Counted from the stretch's first letter, positions 1-8,531 are shown. The stretch: DNA of 64,000 nucleotides from Paenibacillus sedimenti (GCF_014534655.1 NZ_JACVVD010000019.1:1-64000); one strand, 5' to 3'. A program made the numbers and translations. The notes: generated by a model not told the origin, from the letters alone.

Positions 1-2
1 AA

Positions 3-70
3 GAGCGCCTCCTTGATGGTGTTGGGTGTTTACCCGTCGACAAACCCATCATACCGAGGCGCTCCTTTTT
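3..70 (+). terminator. Stem-loop followed by a T run at the left edge
   Basis: GAGCGCCTC (3-11) pairs with GAGGCGCTC (55-63) and is followed by CCTTTTTT, which has the form of a rho-independent terminator for a gene entering from the left on the + strand. The roughly 43 bp loop is long and partly self-complementary, so it could also be the end of a mobile element lying outside the window. Confidence 0.5.
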
Positions 71-155
71 TGACAAAGCCCATTTCTTAGGCTATACAGG
101 AATGTTTAGTTGAATGAACTCTCTGCAAAATTTTAATCACTACTGTAAAAAGCCC

Positions 156-380
156 TTAATCCGAGCCACACTTCGTACCAAAATGTTTTATTTTTTGTGG
201 CTCCGTCATTTCAATTGCTTCGCCGTTTTTAACGACATAGACCTTTTTATTTTCAATCTTGAGCTTATCTCCAAACCCAAAGACAATTTCAAAACACTCC
301 TGCTTATAACTTTCTTCTCGTGTATCCGACCATTCTGATTTTTCGATAGAAACTCTTTTTTTGATATCATCGTCCTCCAT
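156..380 (-). CDS. Small hypothetical protein (74 aa)
   Basis: A charged, soluble 74-residue protein with no signal peptide or membrane segment; I do not recognise the family. The ATG begins 15 bases after the repeat core at 395-420, as expected if that repeat is the upstream boundary of a gene cassette. The only ribosome-binding candidate, AGAGG, is very close to the ATG, so the start is uncertain. A slightly longer or truncated gene cannot be excluded. Confidence 0.45.
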   Translation of the reverse strand: MEDDDIKKRVSIEKSEWSDTREESYKQECFEIVFGFGDKLKIENKKVYVVKNGEAIEMTEPQKIKHFGTKCGSD

Positions 381-394
381 GAACCTCTAGTTTT

Positions 395-420
395 AGCTAA
401 AAGTTCTGCGTTAGTGCAAT
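395..420. repeat. Array element R1 (single core)
   Basis: AGTTCTGCGTTAGTGCAAT matches the right core of the array repeat (consensus CTATCGTTCTCCGTTAGC). No hairpin or left core is recognisable. It separates the 74-aa gene from the DUF1835 gene. Confidence 0.5.
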
Positions 421-431
421 AACAATTGACA

Positions 432-1265
432 TTAATCTATTGAATCATTGACTGGCTTAATCATATACAAACGCATTGAATCGAGCGAACCCTGATATGT
501 AAACACATTCCTTTGTATTAAGCAACGAATTCTCCACTCGATTACCCCATCTTCAATTCGCTGTTTCTGACGCCCGATGATTTCACCCACTAACCTCACA
601 GCATAGAAAAAACCATCGCTTTTAAGATGAAATTTTTCCCGAGAAATTCTTTTAGCTCTGTCTATTATCTCCTGGTCAAAATAATCTACGGTGACCGTTT
701 CGACTTGACGGTTCTTACGTATTCTAAGGATGCCGTTGTCCTCAAGGAGCTGATTCCAATTCATCACATATTGCTCCCTAACATGCGGGGTAAGATCTTT
801 TGCATCTTCCATAAGTGGAAATAATTTCTCTGGTGACACTTCTCCAGTAGAGCGTGGTCTGAACTTGCCATATCTCTTATAATAAGCTTGGGAAACCATG
901 ACAACCGACACTGAAATATACTTTGGTAAATTAGCCACTAAACACATAAACCCTGTATGTTCTGTTGGGCTGTCGCCTACCCAAAACAAGAGCGAGTCTT
1001 CATCAGTGTTTATATTCGCCAATCCGCTGAAATTTTTAAATGAATCACGCAGATACGGAATATACTCGGTTTTGTCTTCTTCATTTAAAATTTGCTCCCA
1101 CCATTTAAGGCGAAATGATTGGACACTATCCAGAAATATATTTCCAAGCGGACCCAACATTAAATCATCTTCCATAGCAACAATTTGTTCAGTTATTTGA
1201 TTTATTTTAAATGCATTCATAAGCGTTCCACGGGTTGATGCCCCAAATACAATATGAGTTCTCAT
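432..1265 (-). CDS. DUF1835/DUF3658 domain protein
   Basis: A 277-residue soluble protein. The N-terminus (HIVFG, then a GPLG segment around residue 40) matches DUF1835, and the C-terminal half, with an RIRKNR segment and a basic region, fits DUF3658, the usual partner domain. The biochemical function of the family is unknown; it is common as a stand-alone gene in Paenibacillus and Bacillus. I chose the ATG at 1265 because GGAGGAAATATTA precedes it; an in-frame TTG five codons upstream overlaps that ribosome binding site. Repeat cores lie on both sides (R1 and R2), so it has the layout of a single-gene cassette. Confidence 0.8.
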   Translation of the reverse strand: MRTHIVFGASTRGTLMNAFKINQITEQIVAMEDDLMLGPLGNIFLDSVQSFRLKWWEQILNEEDKTEYIPYLRDSFKNFSGLANINTDEDSLLFWVGDSPTEHTGFMCLVANLPKYISVSVVMVSQAYYKRYGKFRPRSTGEVSPEKLFPLMEDAKDLTPHVREQYVMNWNQLLEDNGILRIRKNRQVETVTVDYFDQEIIDRAKRISREKFHLKSDGFFYAVRLVGEIIGRQKQRIEDGVIEWRIRCLIQRNVFTYQGSLDSMRLYMIKPVNDSID

Positions 1266-1334
1266 TAATATTTCCTCCAAACGGATGACACGGTTTATTT
1301 CTCATTATATCCGTTTTAATCTGAATAATAGCCG

Positions 1335-1516
1335 TTGAAGTAATCTGCCCTATAGTTTAATAACAATAAGAGACCCACAGCAACGGGCTGAAGGGTCTAA
1401 GTTTATACTTTAAAGGGGGTCGACTTTTATTATAATCTTGAATGATTAATACTTGATGAAAATAAGATTTCAATCGTGTAACAATTACTTAACACTCGTT
1501 CCTCGTTTGCTTAATC
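1335..1516. repeat. Array element R2 (long subtype)
   Basis: Left core TTGAAGTAATCTGCCCTATA (1335-1354) is followed by a hairpin of AGACCC/GGGTCT arms (1369-1400), about 90 bp of AT-rich sequence containing AAAGGGGGTC, and a right core ACTCGTTCCTCGTTTGC (1494-1510). The stop codon of the 1511-2065 gene is the TTA of this core's GCTTAAT tail. The whole element is paralogous to R24 at 29003-29154. Confidence 0.65.
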
Positions 1517-2065
1517 AAAACTTTTCAAGTTAACATTGAATTCCATTAAAGTCCCTAATTCATCACTAGTAATTAACTTGTTTCCGTCTTCCCCAGTTAT
1601 TTTTAATGATCCACCAGGTGATGCTGAGTTAATTTTTTCATAAGATAATGTCGCCATATATTTATTTCTTATTTCTAAAACAAGCACTCCCTGTTCAGGA
1701 GTATCCATTAAGGCACCAGCATATACTTGTACATAATTGTCACCAAGTTTACCTTGCCAGCGGTTTTTTATGATAACATCATGACTACCTGCGGGAACTT
1801 CTGTATCATCTATAATTCCAACCATCCAACTACGTTCGTTTTCAGCTATTTGAGCTTTAAGATCTACAGGTTTCGGTTGTAGGTTCTGGATTTTTGGAGT
1901 TTTTTTTGCATTTTTTCTCAAAGCTTCTTCTCGGTCTAACAACTCTTGCTTTTCACTTGGCAAACTAATGCTAAAACTTTGAAATGCATTTACTGAAATT
2001 GGAACCAGAGTAATTAATGCAACAAAAGCTATACCTCCAATTAACAGCAACTTATTTTTTTTCAT
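1511..2065 (-). CDS. Hypothetical membrane-anchored or secreted protein (184 aa)
   Basis: Residues 1-25 are basic then hydrophobic (MKKNKLLLIGGIAFVALITL), a signal peptide or N-terminal anchor. A polar, Lys-rich linker follows and then a soluble domain of about 100 residues ending in an EFNVNL strand. The family is not recognised. The ATG at 2065 is preceded by AAGGGAAGACCATA; the longer in-frame TTG start would put a hydrophilic extension before the signal peptide. It lies between elements R2 and R3 as a single gene. Confidence 0.65.
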   Translation of the reverse strand: MKKNKLLLIGGIAFVALITLVPISVNAFQSFSISLPSEKQELLDREEALRKNAKKTPKIQNLQPKPVDLKAQIAENERSWMVGIIDDTEVPAGSHDVIIKNRWQGKLGDNYVQVYAGALMDTPEQGVLVLEIRNKYMATLSYEKINSASPGGSLKITGEDGNKLITSDELGTLMEFNVNLKSFD

Positions 2066-2130
2066 TATGGTCTTCCCTTCTTGAATCAAAATCCTATCTT
2101 TTTAGGGTCGACTTTTATAATTGTTTTTAA

Positions 2131-2222
2131 ACAAGTCTGCCTGTTAACGTAATGGAGGCTGCCGTTTGTGCCGGCAGCCTCGTGTAGATCTGTATTGAGC
2201 TATAGTACCCGTTAGTTGAACT
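2131..2222. repeat. Array element R3 (complete)
   Basis: Left core GTCTGCCTGTTAACGTAATG (2135-2154), a GC hairpin GAGGCTGCCG/CCGGCAGCCTC (2155-2181), and right core GAGCTATAGTACCCGTTAG (2197-2215). It is 92 bp long with no T run, so it is not a standard terminator. The left side shares GGGTCGACTTTTAT with element R2. Confidence 0.75.
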
Positions 2223-2231
2223 ATAAATTTA

Positions 2232-2682
2232 TTACAATTGCTTCTTAAAGCGTTTTTTGAAGCCTCTCTGGTCCGCAGAATAACCAATCGACTCATAAAA
2301 ATTATGTGCGGATTCACGATTACCACCAGATACAAGAATAACATAGTTACATTGATTCTTTTGTCCAAATTCTTCAAGCGTCTTCATCAGCAACTTTCCT
2401 ACGCCCCGACTTTGATATTCTTTTGAAACAACGACGTTCTCTACCAACATAAAAGGATCACAATTGCCAACCAAGTCGTAACAAATTATTCCCATGGAAG
2501 TACCAATAACTTTATTTCCGATACAGGCCACAGCAACATAATATTTTGGATCACCAGATATTATTTTCAACCTGTTTTTTCATAGCGTTTAAATTAGACT
2601 CACTACCAGTAAATTCAACAAACAATTTGGACAACACAGATATATCATCGATCGATGCCTTTCTTACCTTGATTTGGTCCAT
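2232..2682 (-). pseudogene. GNAT-family N-acetyltransferase, frameshifted
   Basis: The N-terminal part reads from an ATG at 2682 behind a strong GGAGGGGACTTAAA site for about 43 codons. It then hits a stop just after 2570, while the rest of the domain continues in another frame to the stop at 2232. The C-terminal part carries the acetyl-CoA motif A (SRGVGKLL) and the NFYESIGY motif B typical of GNAT enzymes. One base gained or lost near 2565-2572 explains the break. Restored, the protein would be about 150 residues, the usual GNAT length. It could be a true pseudogene or a sequencing error. Confidence 0.75.
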
Positions 2683-2816
2683 TTTAAGTCCCCTCCGATT
2701 CGGCTCACTCGTATTTATTTCAATAAACAAAATGTTTTTGTAATTTTACTGAAGAACTGCCCTTTCGGAAAATCGGGAACCACGTTATATACAGCCCAAT
2801 AAGCGAGATTTTAGTA

Positions 2817-2905
2817 ACCAAGCTCTACTGCCCGTTCGGAGTGATGGTAACGATCGATCGATTCACGGCAGCGTCATTAAGCTCTTGTATCCGTTAGCTT
2901 AATGT
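2817..2905. repeat. Array element R4
   Basis: Left core AAGCTCTACTGCCCGTTCGG (2819-2838), an internal self-complementary CGATCGATCG stretch, and right core CTTGTATCCGTTAGCTTAAT (2884-2903). The stop codon of the DinB gene (2899-2901) is the TTA in the core's GCTTAAT tail. A second weaker left-core-like sequence lies at 2746-2768. Confidence 0.6.
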
Positions 2906-3411
2906 TGGTCTCTATAAATATGGTCTTTTAAGTTTCTTTCATTGATTCCATTTTGAACAAACTGGAAATTCCTGTCCGTCAATCTTTGTACTCGGTCAAT
3001 TATTTGTCCTAAATGATATCCAGTGTGTTCAACTAAATGATAAATATCAAACATATCGAGGTTCTTCTCGTCCTTGTTCCCTTCTGTATAACCAATCATG
3101 ACTTCTCTCCATGAACTAAAACGTTCCGTAATTAATTGAATTAAGTCCGATGATGAAGTAGCAGCCTCATCAGGAAAGTAATTTTCGATTCCACCCTCGA
3201 CTTTCCCACTATTTGAGTATCTGATGATATGTCGTTGAATGTGCTGTCCTACATGTAACGCAATGCCCCCAATAGAGTTAAGCGTTTCTTTTTCATGTCT
3301 CCAAAGAACTTCTGTTTCCACCATATCCAAAGCTATTTTCAATTTAGGAAGGTAGTGCTCGCACATTCTAAATATCGAAATGCGTGTATATTCAAGTAGT
3401 TCTTTACCCAT
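2899..3411 (-). CDS. DinB-family protein
   Basis: A 170-residue DinB/YfiT-like four-helix protein. The three metal-ligand histidines of the family fit the H in the VGQHIQRHI segment near residue 54 and the two in VEHTGYHLGQI near residue 130. Members include putative thiol-dependent metalloenzymes and stress proteins; the substrate is unknown. AAGGAG lies 8 bases upstream of the ATG at 3411. Single-gene unit between R4 and R5. Confidence 0.85.
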   Translation of the reverse strand: MGKELLEYTRISIFRMCEHYLPKLKIALDMVETEVLWRHEKETLNSIGGIALHVGQHIQRHIIRYSNSGKVEGGIENYFPDEAATSSSDLIQLITERFSSWREVMIGYTEGNKDEKNLDMFDIYHLVEHTGYHLGQIIDRVQRLTDRNFQFVQNGINERNLKDHIYRDQH

Positions 3412-3450
3412 AATCATCACTCCTTTTTATTAAATTAATTCAATGTCCGT

Positions 3451-3502
3451 TTGAAGTATGCTGCCCGTTAGCGCAACAAAAGCTATCGATCCATACCGAT
3501 AG
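3451..3502. repeat. Array element R5 (left core and hairpin)
   Basis: TTGAAGTATGCTGCCCGTTA (3451-3470) is a good left core, followed by the CTATCGAT...ACCGATAG hairpin (3483-3502). No right core is recognisable before the next gene's stop at 3648. Confidence 0.6.
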
Positions 3503-3647
3503 ACACTTCCAGGTGATTGTTGTTTTCCTGGGTCTGCTTTATTTTGCCCTTTTTTAAGAACCAGAGCTTTTTAATTTTCATGGGAGTTGAATGAGTAATA
3601 GAATTAAGAACCAATTTCCCATGGACAGTGTTTTTCGTAAAGATTTA

Positions 3648-4592
3648 TTACTTAACATCAATGACAATGCTGCCAAAAAGCTGATCGTTCATATAAACCA
3701 ATAATTGCCAACGTCCGGAAGTAGGTAGCGACATCGATGAAGGGATACTGTGGTCAGCCCCGTTGTTCTTGCCTCCTAAATAATCTGCAGAAAACACATC
3801 AATCAATTGGTGAGTTCCTTTTTTCAACGCTTTCACCTTAAAGTTACCGTTCAATTCGTACTCCGACCCCCAGAAATGCCACAAATATTTATTGCTCTTC
3901 CCAGCAATGAAACCTGCATCAATGAATCCCACCTTATTGGGTATTCCACGCAATTGATATGTTCCCGAAGTAAACAACGGGCTAACTTCCCATGAAGGTT
4001 CGGCCACCGACAGCACAGCATCGCCGTACAAGATACCGGATAATTCTACTTCATAACGCCAAAGTCCACTTAACGGTAGACCAAAAGAAGTAGTAAAACG
4101 GTCCAAACTGGAATAACCGCTGCTTCGCTCAATTATGATGTGAGGTGTTGCTGTCACAACCATACCGGTCTCTTTATGAATAGCCCGTATGGTTAGTATT
4201 TTACCTTCAAATTGTTCGAATGGAGCAGTAAAATTAATCATGTAACCGTAAGTTTTCCCTGCAGAAAGCTGCGGATCCGGATTAATCGTAAAAAGCCTCA
4301 CTCCATCTCTTACATATTCATAACGAACAGCCCATTTTTCTTTTCTATCATCTGTGTGAATAATCTTACCAGGTTCAGTTCTTTCCAAATAAATAGGAAG
4401 CATTATTGTTGACATCACAGCTACAAACAAAAAAATGACGATAAAAGCAGGCCTCGTCCAGTAAACTTGTTTCTTTCTCGAATTTTGGTTTGCCTTCTTT
4501 ATGATCTGAGATTTTAAATTTTCATTGAAATGCGGCTTATCAAACGGAGATAATTTCATTAGTTCGTGCCAGTTCGGTTGCTTCCGATCCAT
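3648..4592 (-). CDS. Membrane protein, probable anti-sigma partner (DUF4871-like)
   Basis: A 314-residue protein with a cytoplasmic N-terminus of about 45 residues (starting MDRKQPNWHELMKLSPFDKP), one membrane segment near residues 48-68, and a large extracellular C-terminal region containing YLWHFWG, typical of DUF4871-type proteins such as B. subtilis YhfM. It lies 4 bases downstream of the ECF sigma gene, the usual place for the anti-sigma or sensor protein of such a pair. The role is inferred from position and topology. No canonical zinc-binding anti-sigma motif was seen. Confidence 0.6.
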   Translation of the reverse strand: MDRKQPNWHELMKLSPFDKPHFNENLKSQIIKKANQNSRKKQVYWTRPAFIVIFLFVAVMSTIMLPIYLERTEPGKIIHTDDRKEKWAVRYEYVRDGVRLFTINPDPQLSAGKTYGYMINFTAPFEQFEGKILTIRAIHKETGMVVTATPHIIIERSSGYSSLDRFTTSFGLPLSGLWRYEVELSGILYGDAVLSVAEPSWEVSPLFTSGTYQLRGIPNKVGFIDAGFIAGKSNKYLWHFWGSEYELNGNFKVKALKKGTHQLIDVFSADYLGGKNNGADHSIPSSMSLPTSGRWQLLVYMNDQLFGSIVIDVK

Positions 4593-4596
4593 ACTT

Positions 4597-5148
4597 TCAC
4601 TCTCCCTCGTTATCGGTTTCCAATATAACGGTTATTTTCGTACGTGCTCTATGCAGCCTTGATTTTACAGTGCCTTGGGATATATTCAGCAGTTCAGCAA
4701 TTTCTTTGTCGGTTAGACCGTAATGTGCATCTAAAATGACGACCTCCCTGAATTTCCTAGGAAGTTGAATGACAGCGCTCCATATTCTCTTGGTTTCCAT
4801 CCTATCAAATAATTGGGATTCAGCGGATTGAACCGTCCCTCCGTGCGGAACAGTCTTTACTGGTAATATTTTTCGGATCAGCTGCTTTTTAAGGTAATTT
4901 AATGATTTATTGCGGGTGATCGTTAAAATCCAACTTTTCATCGTACATTCACCTCGAAAGGAGTAAATCCTATCGTACACCGATAAAAATACATCTTGGG
5001 AAAGATCGTCAGCTGCATCGGAACTTCGGGTCAAAAAATATGCAAAATTCCAAACATCATTCCCGTAGTTCGCCATCAAATCCAGTAGGATGTAATCTTT
5101 ATCTTGGGTTTCCGCCAAATATTTCAAATAATGTGGTTCCAATTTCAT
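4597..5148 (-). CDS. ECF-type RNA polymerase sigma factor
   Basis: A 183-residue sigma-70 family protein. Region 2 has DDLSQDVFLSVY and the promoter-melting WILTITRN stretch; region 4 ends in a helix-turn-helix (LTDKEIAELLNISQGTVKSRLHRAR is its core). It should direct polymerase to a small regulon including its own operon. The ATG at 5148 begins the conserved domain, but its GAGG is only 2 bases away. An in-frame TTG at 5211 would add 21 residues, so the start is unsettled. It is co-transcribed with the DUF4871-like gene. Confidence 0.85.
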   Translation of the reverse strand: MKLEPHYLKYLAETQDKDYILLDLMANYGNDVWNFAYFLTRSSDAADDLSQDVFLSVYDRIYSFRGECTMKSWILTITRNKSLNYLKKQLIRKILPVKTVPHGGTVQSAESQLFDRMETKRIWSAVIQLPRKFREVVILDAHYGLTDKEIAELLNISQGTVKSRLHRARTKITVILETDNEGE

Positions 5149-5211
5149 CACCTCTACGTAATTAGACCATCCAATAAGGAAATGGTTCCCAAAACGAGAA
5201 AACTTCTTCAA

Positions 5212-5577
5212 ATAGGCTCAATATTTAATTTGCAAACTTGCTGAGTTTTTTTATGTTTTTCACAACCTCACCTTTCTGGATGTCAAACACCTCAGCTCCA
5301 TCAACAGCGCGGACATTTGTATGTTAAAGCAAGTTAAAGTTACAAGAAAATATAATAAGCGTTCACCCAATAAAGTGAACGCCTAATTACTTCAAAAAGT
5401 TATTTTCTTAATTCAAGACTTTTTTGTCACGAAAACAAAATACAACTAAAGTTTTGAATCGGTTGTTTAGTACAAAAAAGATTTGAAATACTTTTTACAA
5501 ACTCGTATCTATAGGTCTGATTCAACTATCGTTCGCCGTTAGTTCAAAGTCAAAGATAGATTATTCAATTTACTTAT
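5212..5577. other. Intergenic stretch
   Basis: Apart from element R6, nothing recognisable. No promoter with clear -35/-10 boxes for the sigma operon could be assigned, which is usual for ECF-autoregulated promoters. Confidence 0.4.
5357..5549. repeat. Array element R6 (hairpin plus right core)
   Basis: A GCGTTCAC/GTGAACGC hairpin (5357-5381) is followed after about 135 AT-rich bases by the core CAACTATCGTTCGCCGTTAG (5523-5542). The spacing resembles the long subtype R2/R24. Confidence 0.5.
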
Positions 5578-6111
5578 TTAGATCAAGCACTTTTCTACAA
5601 GTATTTCAATCTTTTCTTGTGGGATACTTTTTGCTAAATCCCCGTTTGAAACGTCTATTGATTCCCAATCTGAGTAAACAACAAAATCATCAGAAATTGG
5701 TATAATGTCACTCCAATTATATGTATTTAATTTATTTGCGACTTCAAAACGTAATGTCTGACAATCTTCCCAAAACTCTTCCCATTTCTCATTTCCAAAT
5801 AGATTCATTAATGTTTCCTGATTCTGTTGAAAAGTTTGATCTTGATCCTCAAAACCAGTTTGATATCTAGCGGGCATCTCTCCAGAGTTCCATAAATACC
5901 ACTTATTATCAGTTCCCGATTCTTCGATCATACTATTTCTGTAAGATTCAATTCCTAATGTAATTAGCCCAAGAACAGGTTCATAATCGGTTCCAAGCAA
6001 GGATATGTAGCAAACCTTATCTCCTTGATTTAATTTAATTTTCTGTACTGCATTAGGTACTTCTCTTAGGAGAACTTGCTTCAATTCTAAAAGCAACTCA
6101 TCTTTACCCAT
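5578..6111 (-). CDS. DUF4303-like protein
   Basis: A 177-residue acidic soluble protein whose plan resembles DUF4303: a short N-terminal helix, a strand around VCYISLLG, a WYLWNSGEMPARY segment, then a helix-rich C-terminus. This is a resemblance, not a certain assignment. Such proteins are frequent among SMI1/immunity-like orphan genes. The ATG at 6111 has AAGAGGTGTATT upstream. Single gene between R6 and R7. Confidence 0.55.
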   Translation of the reverse strand: MGKDELLLELKQVLLREVPNAVQKIKLNQGDKVCYISLLGTDYEPVLGLITLGIESYRNSMIEESGTDNKWYLWNSGEMPARYQTGFEDQDQTFQQNQETLMNLFGNEKWEEFWEDCQTLRFEVANKLNTYNWSDIIPISDDFVVYSDWESIDVSNGDLAKSIPQEKIEILVEKCLI

Positions 6112-6200
6112 AATACACCTCTTATTGTTATTTATTGCTATTCCAAAAAATGGATCATAATAAAGTTCGACTCCTTTTGATTTTTTCATAGGGTATTGGC

Positions 6201-6301
6201 TACCTAACTTTACTGCCCGTTAGCGGAATAGGCTGCCCAGTGAATCGCCGGCAGCCTAGACAATACAATTATTATGGAGCTATCGTACTCCGTTAGCTGA
6301 A
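6201..6301. repeat. Array element R7 (complete, best preserved)
   Basis: Left core TACCTAACTTTACTGCCCGT (6201-6220) continuing TAGCGGAAT, hairpin AGGCTGCC...GGCAGCCT (6230-6257), right core GAGCTATCGTACTCCGTTAG (6278-6297). It is 101 bp long. Read on the minus strand, the outer end gives GTTAGGT, which fits the integron R' consensus GTTRRRY. Confidence 0.8.
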
Positions 6302-6385
6302 AAGAATTCTCGGTAAAAGAAAAAGGGCCATGACGTATACCCTTTTCTGTAAATTGCTTCTATAACTTAGCGTATCGACACGTTT

Positions 6386-6874
6386 TTACTCCTCATCATC
6401 CAAACAAATAACTTGGATAAATTTATTAAGCGGGATTATAAATACACTCCCTTGTGGTGTGCCGAAATTTAGATCCGTTAAGATTTCAATAAAGCCCTTT
6501 CCGATACGCAAAATGTCACCTTCCAATTCAGTCTCAGATGTATCAACAGAAAATCCAATTGGAAGTTTAACAAGCACTCTTGAATTTGTTGGTTTATCGC
6601 TTGCTAATTTTTCAAAAAGCAATGCAATCGGTTGATTAAATCTTTGAATAAATACATCTTGACCATTGTCACCTGTAGCTACGCCTACCCTAATGAAAGT
6701 ATTCGTCACTTCTAATACGGTAATAGCAGCGACATCTTCAAAAGGAAATGAAGTTGAGAAAATATTAAGGAGCTCTGAGCCTTCCTGTAAGCGTTGTCTG
6801 ATTCTTGCACCTATAGAAATGTTCTGTGGCTGTTCACCCAAGCACTCTTCCGATACTCTTTGTGATATTGACAT
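6386..6874 (-). CDS. Hypothetical protein (162 aa)
   Basis: A soluble protein of mixed alpha/beta character with a central strand-rich region (DVFIQRFNQPI, KLPIGFSV) and an acidic end. No known family recognised. The start at 6874 follows GGGAGGGCAGGTACCTAGG and is one base beyond the stop of the upstream 39-codon ORF, suggesting translational coupling. An in-frame TTG at 6919 is an alternative. Confidence 0.55.
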   Translation of the reverse strand: MSISQRVSEECLGEQPQNISIGARIRQRLQEGSELLNIFSTSFPFEDVAAITVLEVTNTFIRVGVATGDNGQDVFIQRFNQPIALLFEKLASDKPTNSRVLVKLPIGFSVDTSETELEGDILRIGKGFIEILTDLNFGTPQGSVFIIPLNKFIQVICLDDEE

Positions 6875-6875
6875 C

Positions 6876-6995
6876 CTAGGTACCTGCCCTCCCTTTATGA
6901 TCCTGAATTTCTTCCTCAATATAGTATGCTATATCTGGGCGTTGGTACATTGCCCCAGCGATTTCTCTTAGGGAGGCGCGGTTATCGATGATCAT
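6876..6995 (-). CDS. Possible small ORF (39 aa) upstream of the 162-aa gene
   Basis: A 39-codon ORF starting MIIDNRASLREI and ending DHKGRAGT has protein-like composition, with an amphipathic helix containing YYIEEEI. Its TAG is one base before the ATG of the next gene, so the two could be translated together. No clear ribosome binding site precedes it. It could instead be the remnant of a longer gene. Confidence 0.35.
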   Translation of the reverse strand: MIIDNRASLREIAGAMYQRPDIAYYIEEEIQDHKGRAGT

Positions 6996-7124
6996 GCCTG
7001 CGTTTATCTTAATCCCTTCGTATACCCCTTATCTATAATATCCTTCATACGTAGATTTCCAAATAACACCTTATTCATGAACTTCGCAAATCCAAACAGG
7101 TCAATACATATGTCATGGTCTTGA

Positions 7125-7218
7125 ATTCAACTATGCTGCCCTTTAGTTAAGCAACACCGCCAACTAAAACAAGCGATGGATCGGTTCCATCGCAGCGCTA
7201 TCGTTTGCAGTTATTTGG
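7125..7218. repeat. Array element R8 (complete)
   Basis: Left core CAACTATGCTGCCCTTTAG (7128-7146), hairpin GCGATGGA/TCCATCGC (7172-7192), right core GCTATCGTTTGCAGTTATT (7197-7215). On the minus strand the outer end reads GTTGAAT, a perfect match to GTTRRRY. It abuts the stop codon of the TauE/SafE gene at 7221. Confidence 0.75.
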
Positions 7219-7220
7219 AA

Positions 7221-8105
7221 TTAGCTTCTTTCCATCCAACCTTGCACTTTTGCCGGTTTATTGACACTGATTTGGTAGGTAATCGCTACTGCCCATAGCA
7301 TAAGAGCAATTCCGTAAACAAGGGCGGTATTTACTTGAAGTCCGGAGGACTGAATTAATGTTCTTAGGTTCGTAAGGATAATGAACCCTCCAACTAATAC
7401 TCCTAGCATATAGGATGGAATCACTTTCACTAGATAAGCCGCAATCGGTGCCGCCAATACACCTCCGATGACAAAAGCTGCCACCCATATCAAGTTAAAC
7501 TGCTCCCACCCCAAAAACAACAAAAATCCAATTGTGGCTGATAAAGCAATGGCAAACTCACTGGTTGCCACTGTTCCCACAACTTTTCTGGGGGACGCTC
7601 CTTTTTTGGCTAAAAGTGCGGGAGTGGTAATCGGTCCCCAACCGCCGCCGCCTACTGCATCGAAAAAGCCTCCAACCAAGCCTAAGGGAATCAGAAACTT
7701 TTTGCCATACTTCGGCGCAGCTATATTTTCGGATGACTGTTTGTTTCCAAGAAAGCGGAATAGAATGTATACGCCCAGAAGCGTTAACATGACGGCGATA
7801 AACGGTTTGATGACGCCACCGGGAACGCTGCTCAAGAACGCAGCCCCGACAAATGCGCTGATGGAGCCCGGTACGATAAGCTTTAATAAAATTGAACGGT
7901 CAACATTTTTGAAATACAAATGCGTGGCTCCGGAGGCCGCTGTGGTTCCAATTTCCGCCATATGGATGGATGCAGAAACTACAGCCGGCGCAACACCGAA
8001 TAAAAGCAGCAAGGAAGCTGAAGTGGCTCCAAATGCCATACCTAAGGATCCGTCAACCAGCTGCGCAAAAAAACCAATTATAGAGAATATTATTAGTTTC
8101 CTCAT
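7221..8105 (-). CDS. TauE/SafE (TSUP) family membrane permease
   Basis: A 294-residue inner-membrane protein with about eight hydrophobic segments. It has the paired TSUP repeats: Gly-rich LVDGSLGMAFG near residue 17 in the first half and VGGFFDAVGGGGWGPITTP near residue 150 in the second. The family exports sulfite, sulfoacetate or related anions, or imports sulfur and organic anions. The start at 8105 has GTGGGGTTATCTT upstream, a weak site. A single-gene unit between R8 and R9, larger than most in the array. Confidence 0.88.
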   Translation of the reverse strand: MRKLIIFSIIGFFAQLVDGSLGMAFGATSASLLLLFGVAPAVVSASIHMAEIGTTAASGATHLYFKNVDRSILLKLIVPGSISAFVGAAFLSSVPGGVIKPFIAVMLTLLGVYILFRFLGNKQSSENIAAPKYGKKFLIPLGLVGGFFDAVGGGGWGPITTPALLAKKGASPRKVVGTVATSEFAIALSATIGFLLFLGWEQFNLIWVAAFVIGGVLAAPIAAYLVKVIPSYMLGVLVGGFIILTNLRTLIQSSGLQVNTALVYGIALMLWAVAITYQISVNKPAKVQGWMERS

Positions 8106-8190
8106 AAGATAACCCCACTTTTAATTCCGACTAATTACATATGAATAATTATAATAATTTCTGATGCAAATGTAAAGGATAATTTATACT

Positions 8191-8300
8191 GGTTGTCTTA
8201 GACTGCCCACTAAAATCGAAATAGCGGCAGCCATGGACGAAATAATAAAGGTCCTAGACTGCCGCTATTTTATTGAACTATCGTTCTCCGTTAGCGTAAC
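8191..8300. repeat. Array element R9 (complete)
   Basis: Left core GTCTTAGACTGCCCACTAAA (8194-8213), long hairpin with AATAGCGGCAG/CTGCCGCTATT arms (8220-8269), right core GAACTATCGTTCTCCGTTAG (8275-8294). It is 110 bp long. Confidence 0.75.
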
Positions 8301-8305
8301 GCCAG

Positions 8306-8362
8306 TTAATCCCATTGCTTACTCTGTATTCCGGCTAATATCCTTTCAACTATCCATTTGGG
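8306..8362 (-). pseudogene. C-terminal tail of a lost minus-strand gene
   Basis: Immediately beside the right core of R9 an open tail reads PKWIVERILAGIQSKQWD then TAA on the minus strand. It has the position and composition of a cassette gene's C-terminus. It breaks off around 8362, where coding sense switches to the + strand. Confidence 0.35.
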
Positions 8363-8531
8363 CGAGGACGATGGCGACAGCTACTCATACCAATTCGTCC
8401 ACGACTGGCCAACGTACCAGTGCTGCATGAAGGAGCTGTCCGGGCAAGGCTATTCGACCGGCATGGACTTGCTGAACAGCTACACCAAGGTTGAGATCGG
8501 GGAACGCGGCAACATCCATATCGTGTACTGA
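8363..8531 (+). pseudogene. C-terminal fragment of an unidentified + strand gene
   Basis: An open frame from about 8363 to the TGA at 8531 encodes a fragment beginning GEDDGDSYSYQFVHDW and ending GERGNIHIVY, GC-richer than its surroundings. There is no start codon or ribosome binding site, and a terminator follows at 8579-8613. It appears to be the 3' end of a gene whose 5' part was lost at the junction near 8362. Confidence 0.45.

Noticed and set aside
7468-8112. A 214-residue + strand protein
   Set aside because: Antisense to the TauE/SafE gene; proline-rich low-complexity composition typical of shadow frames.
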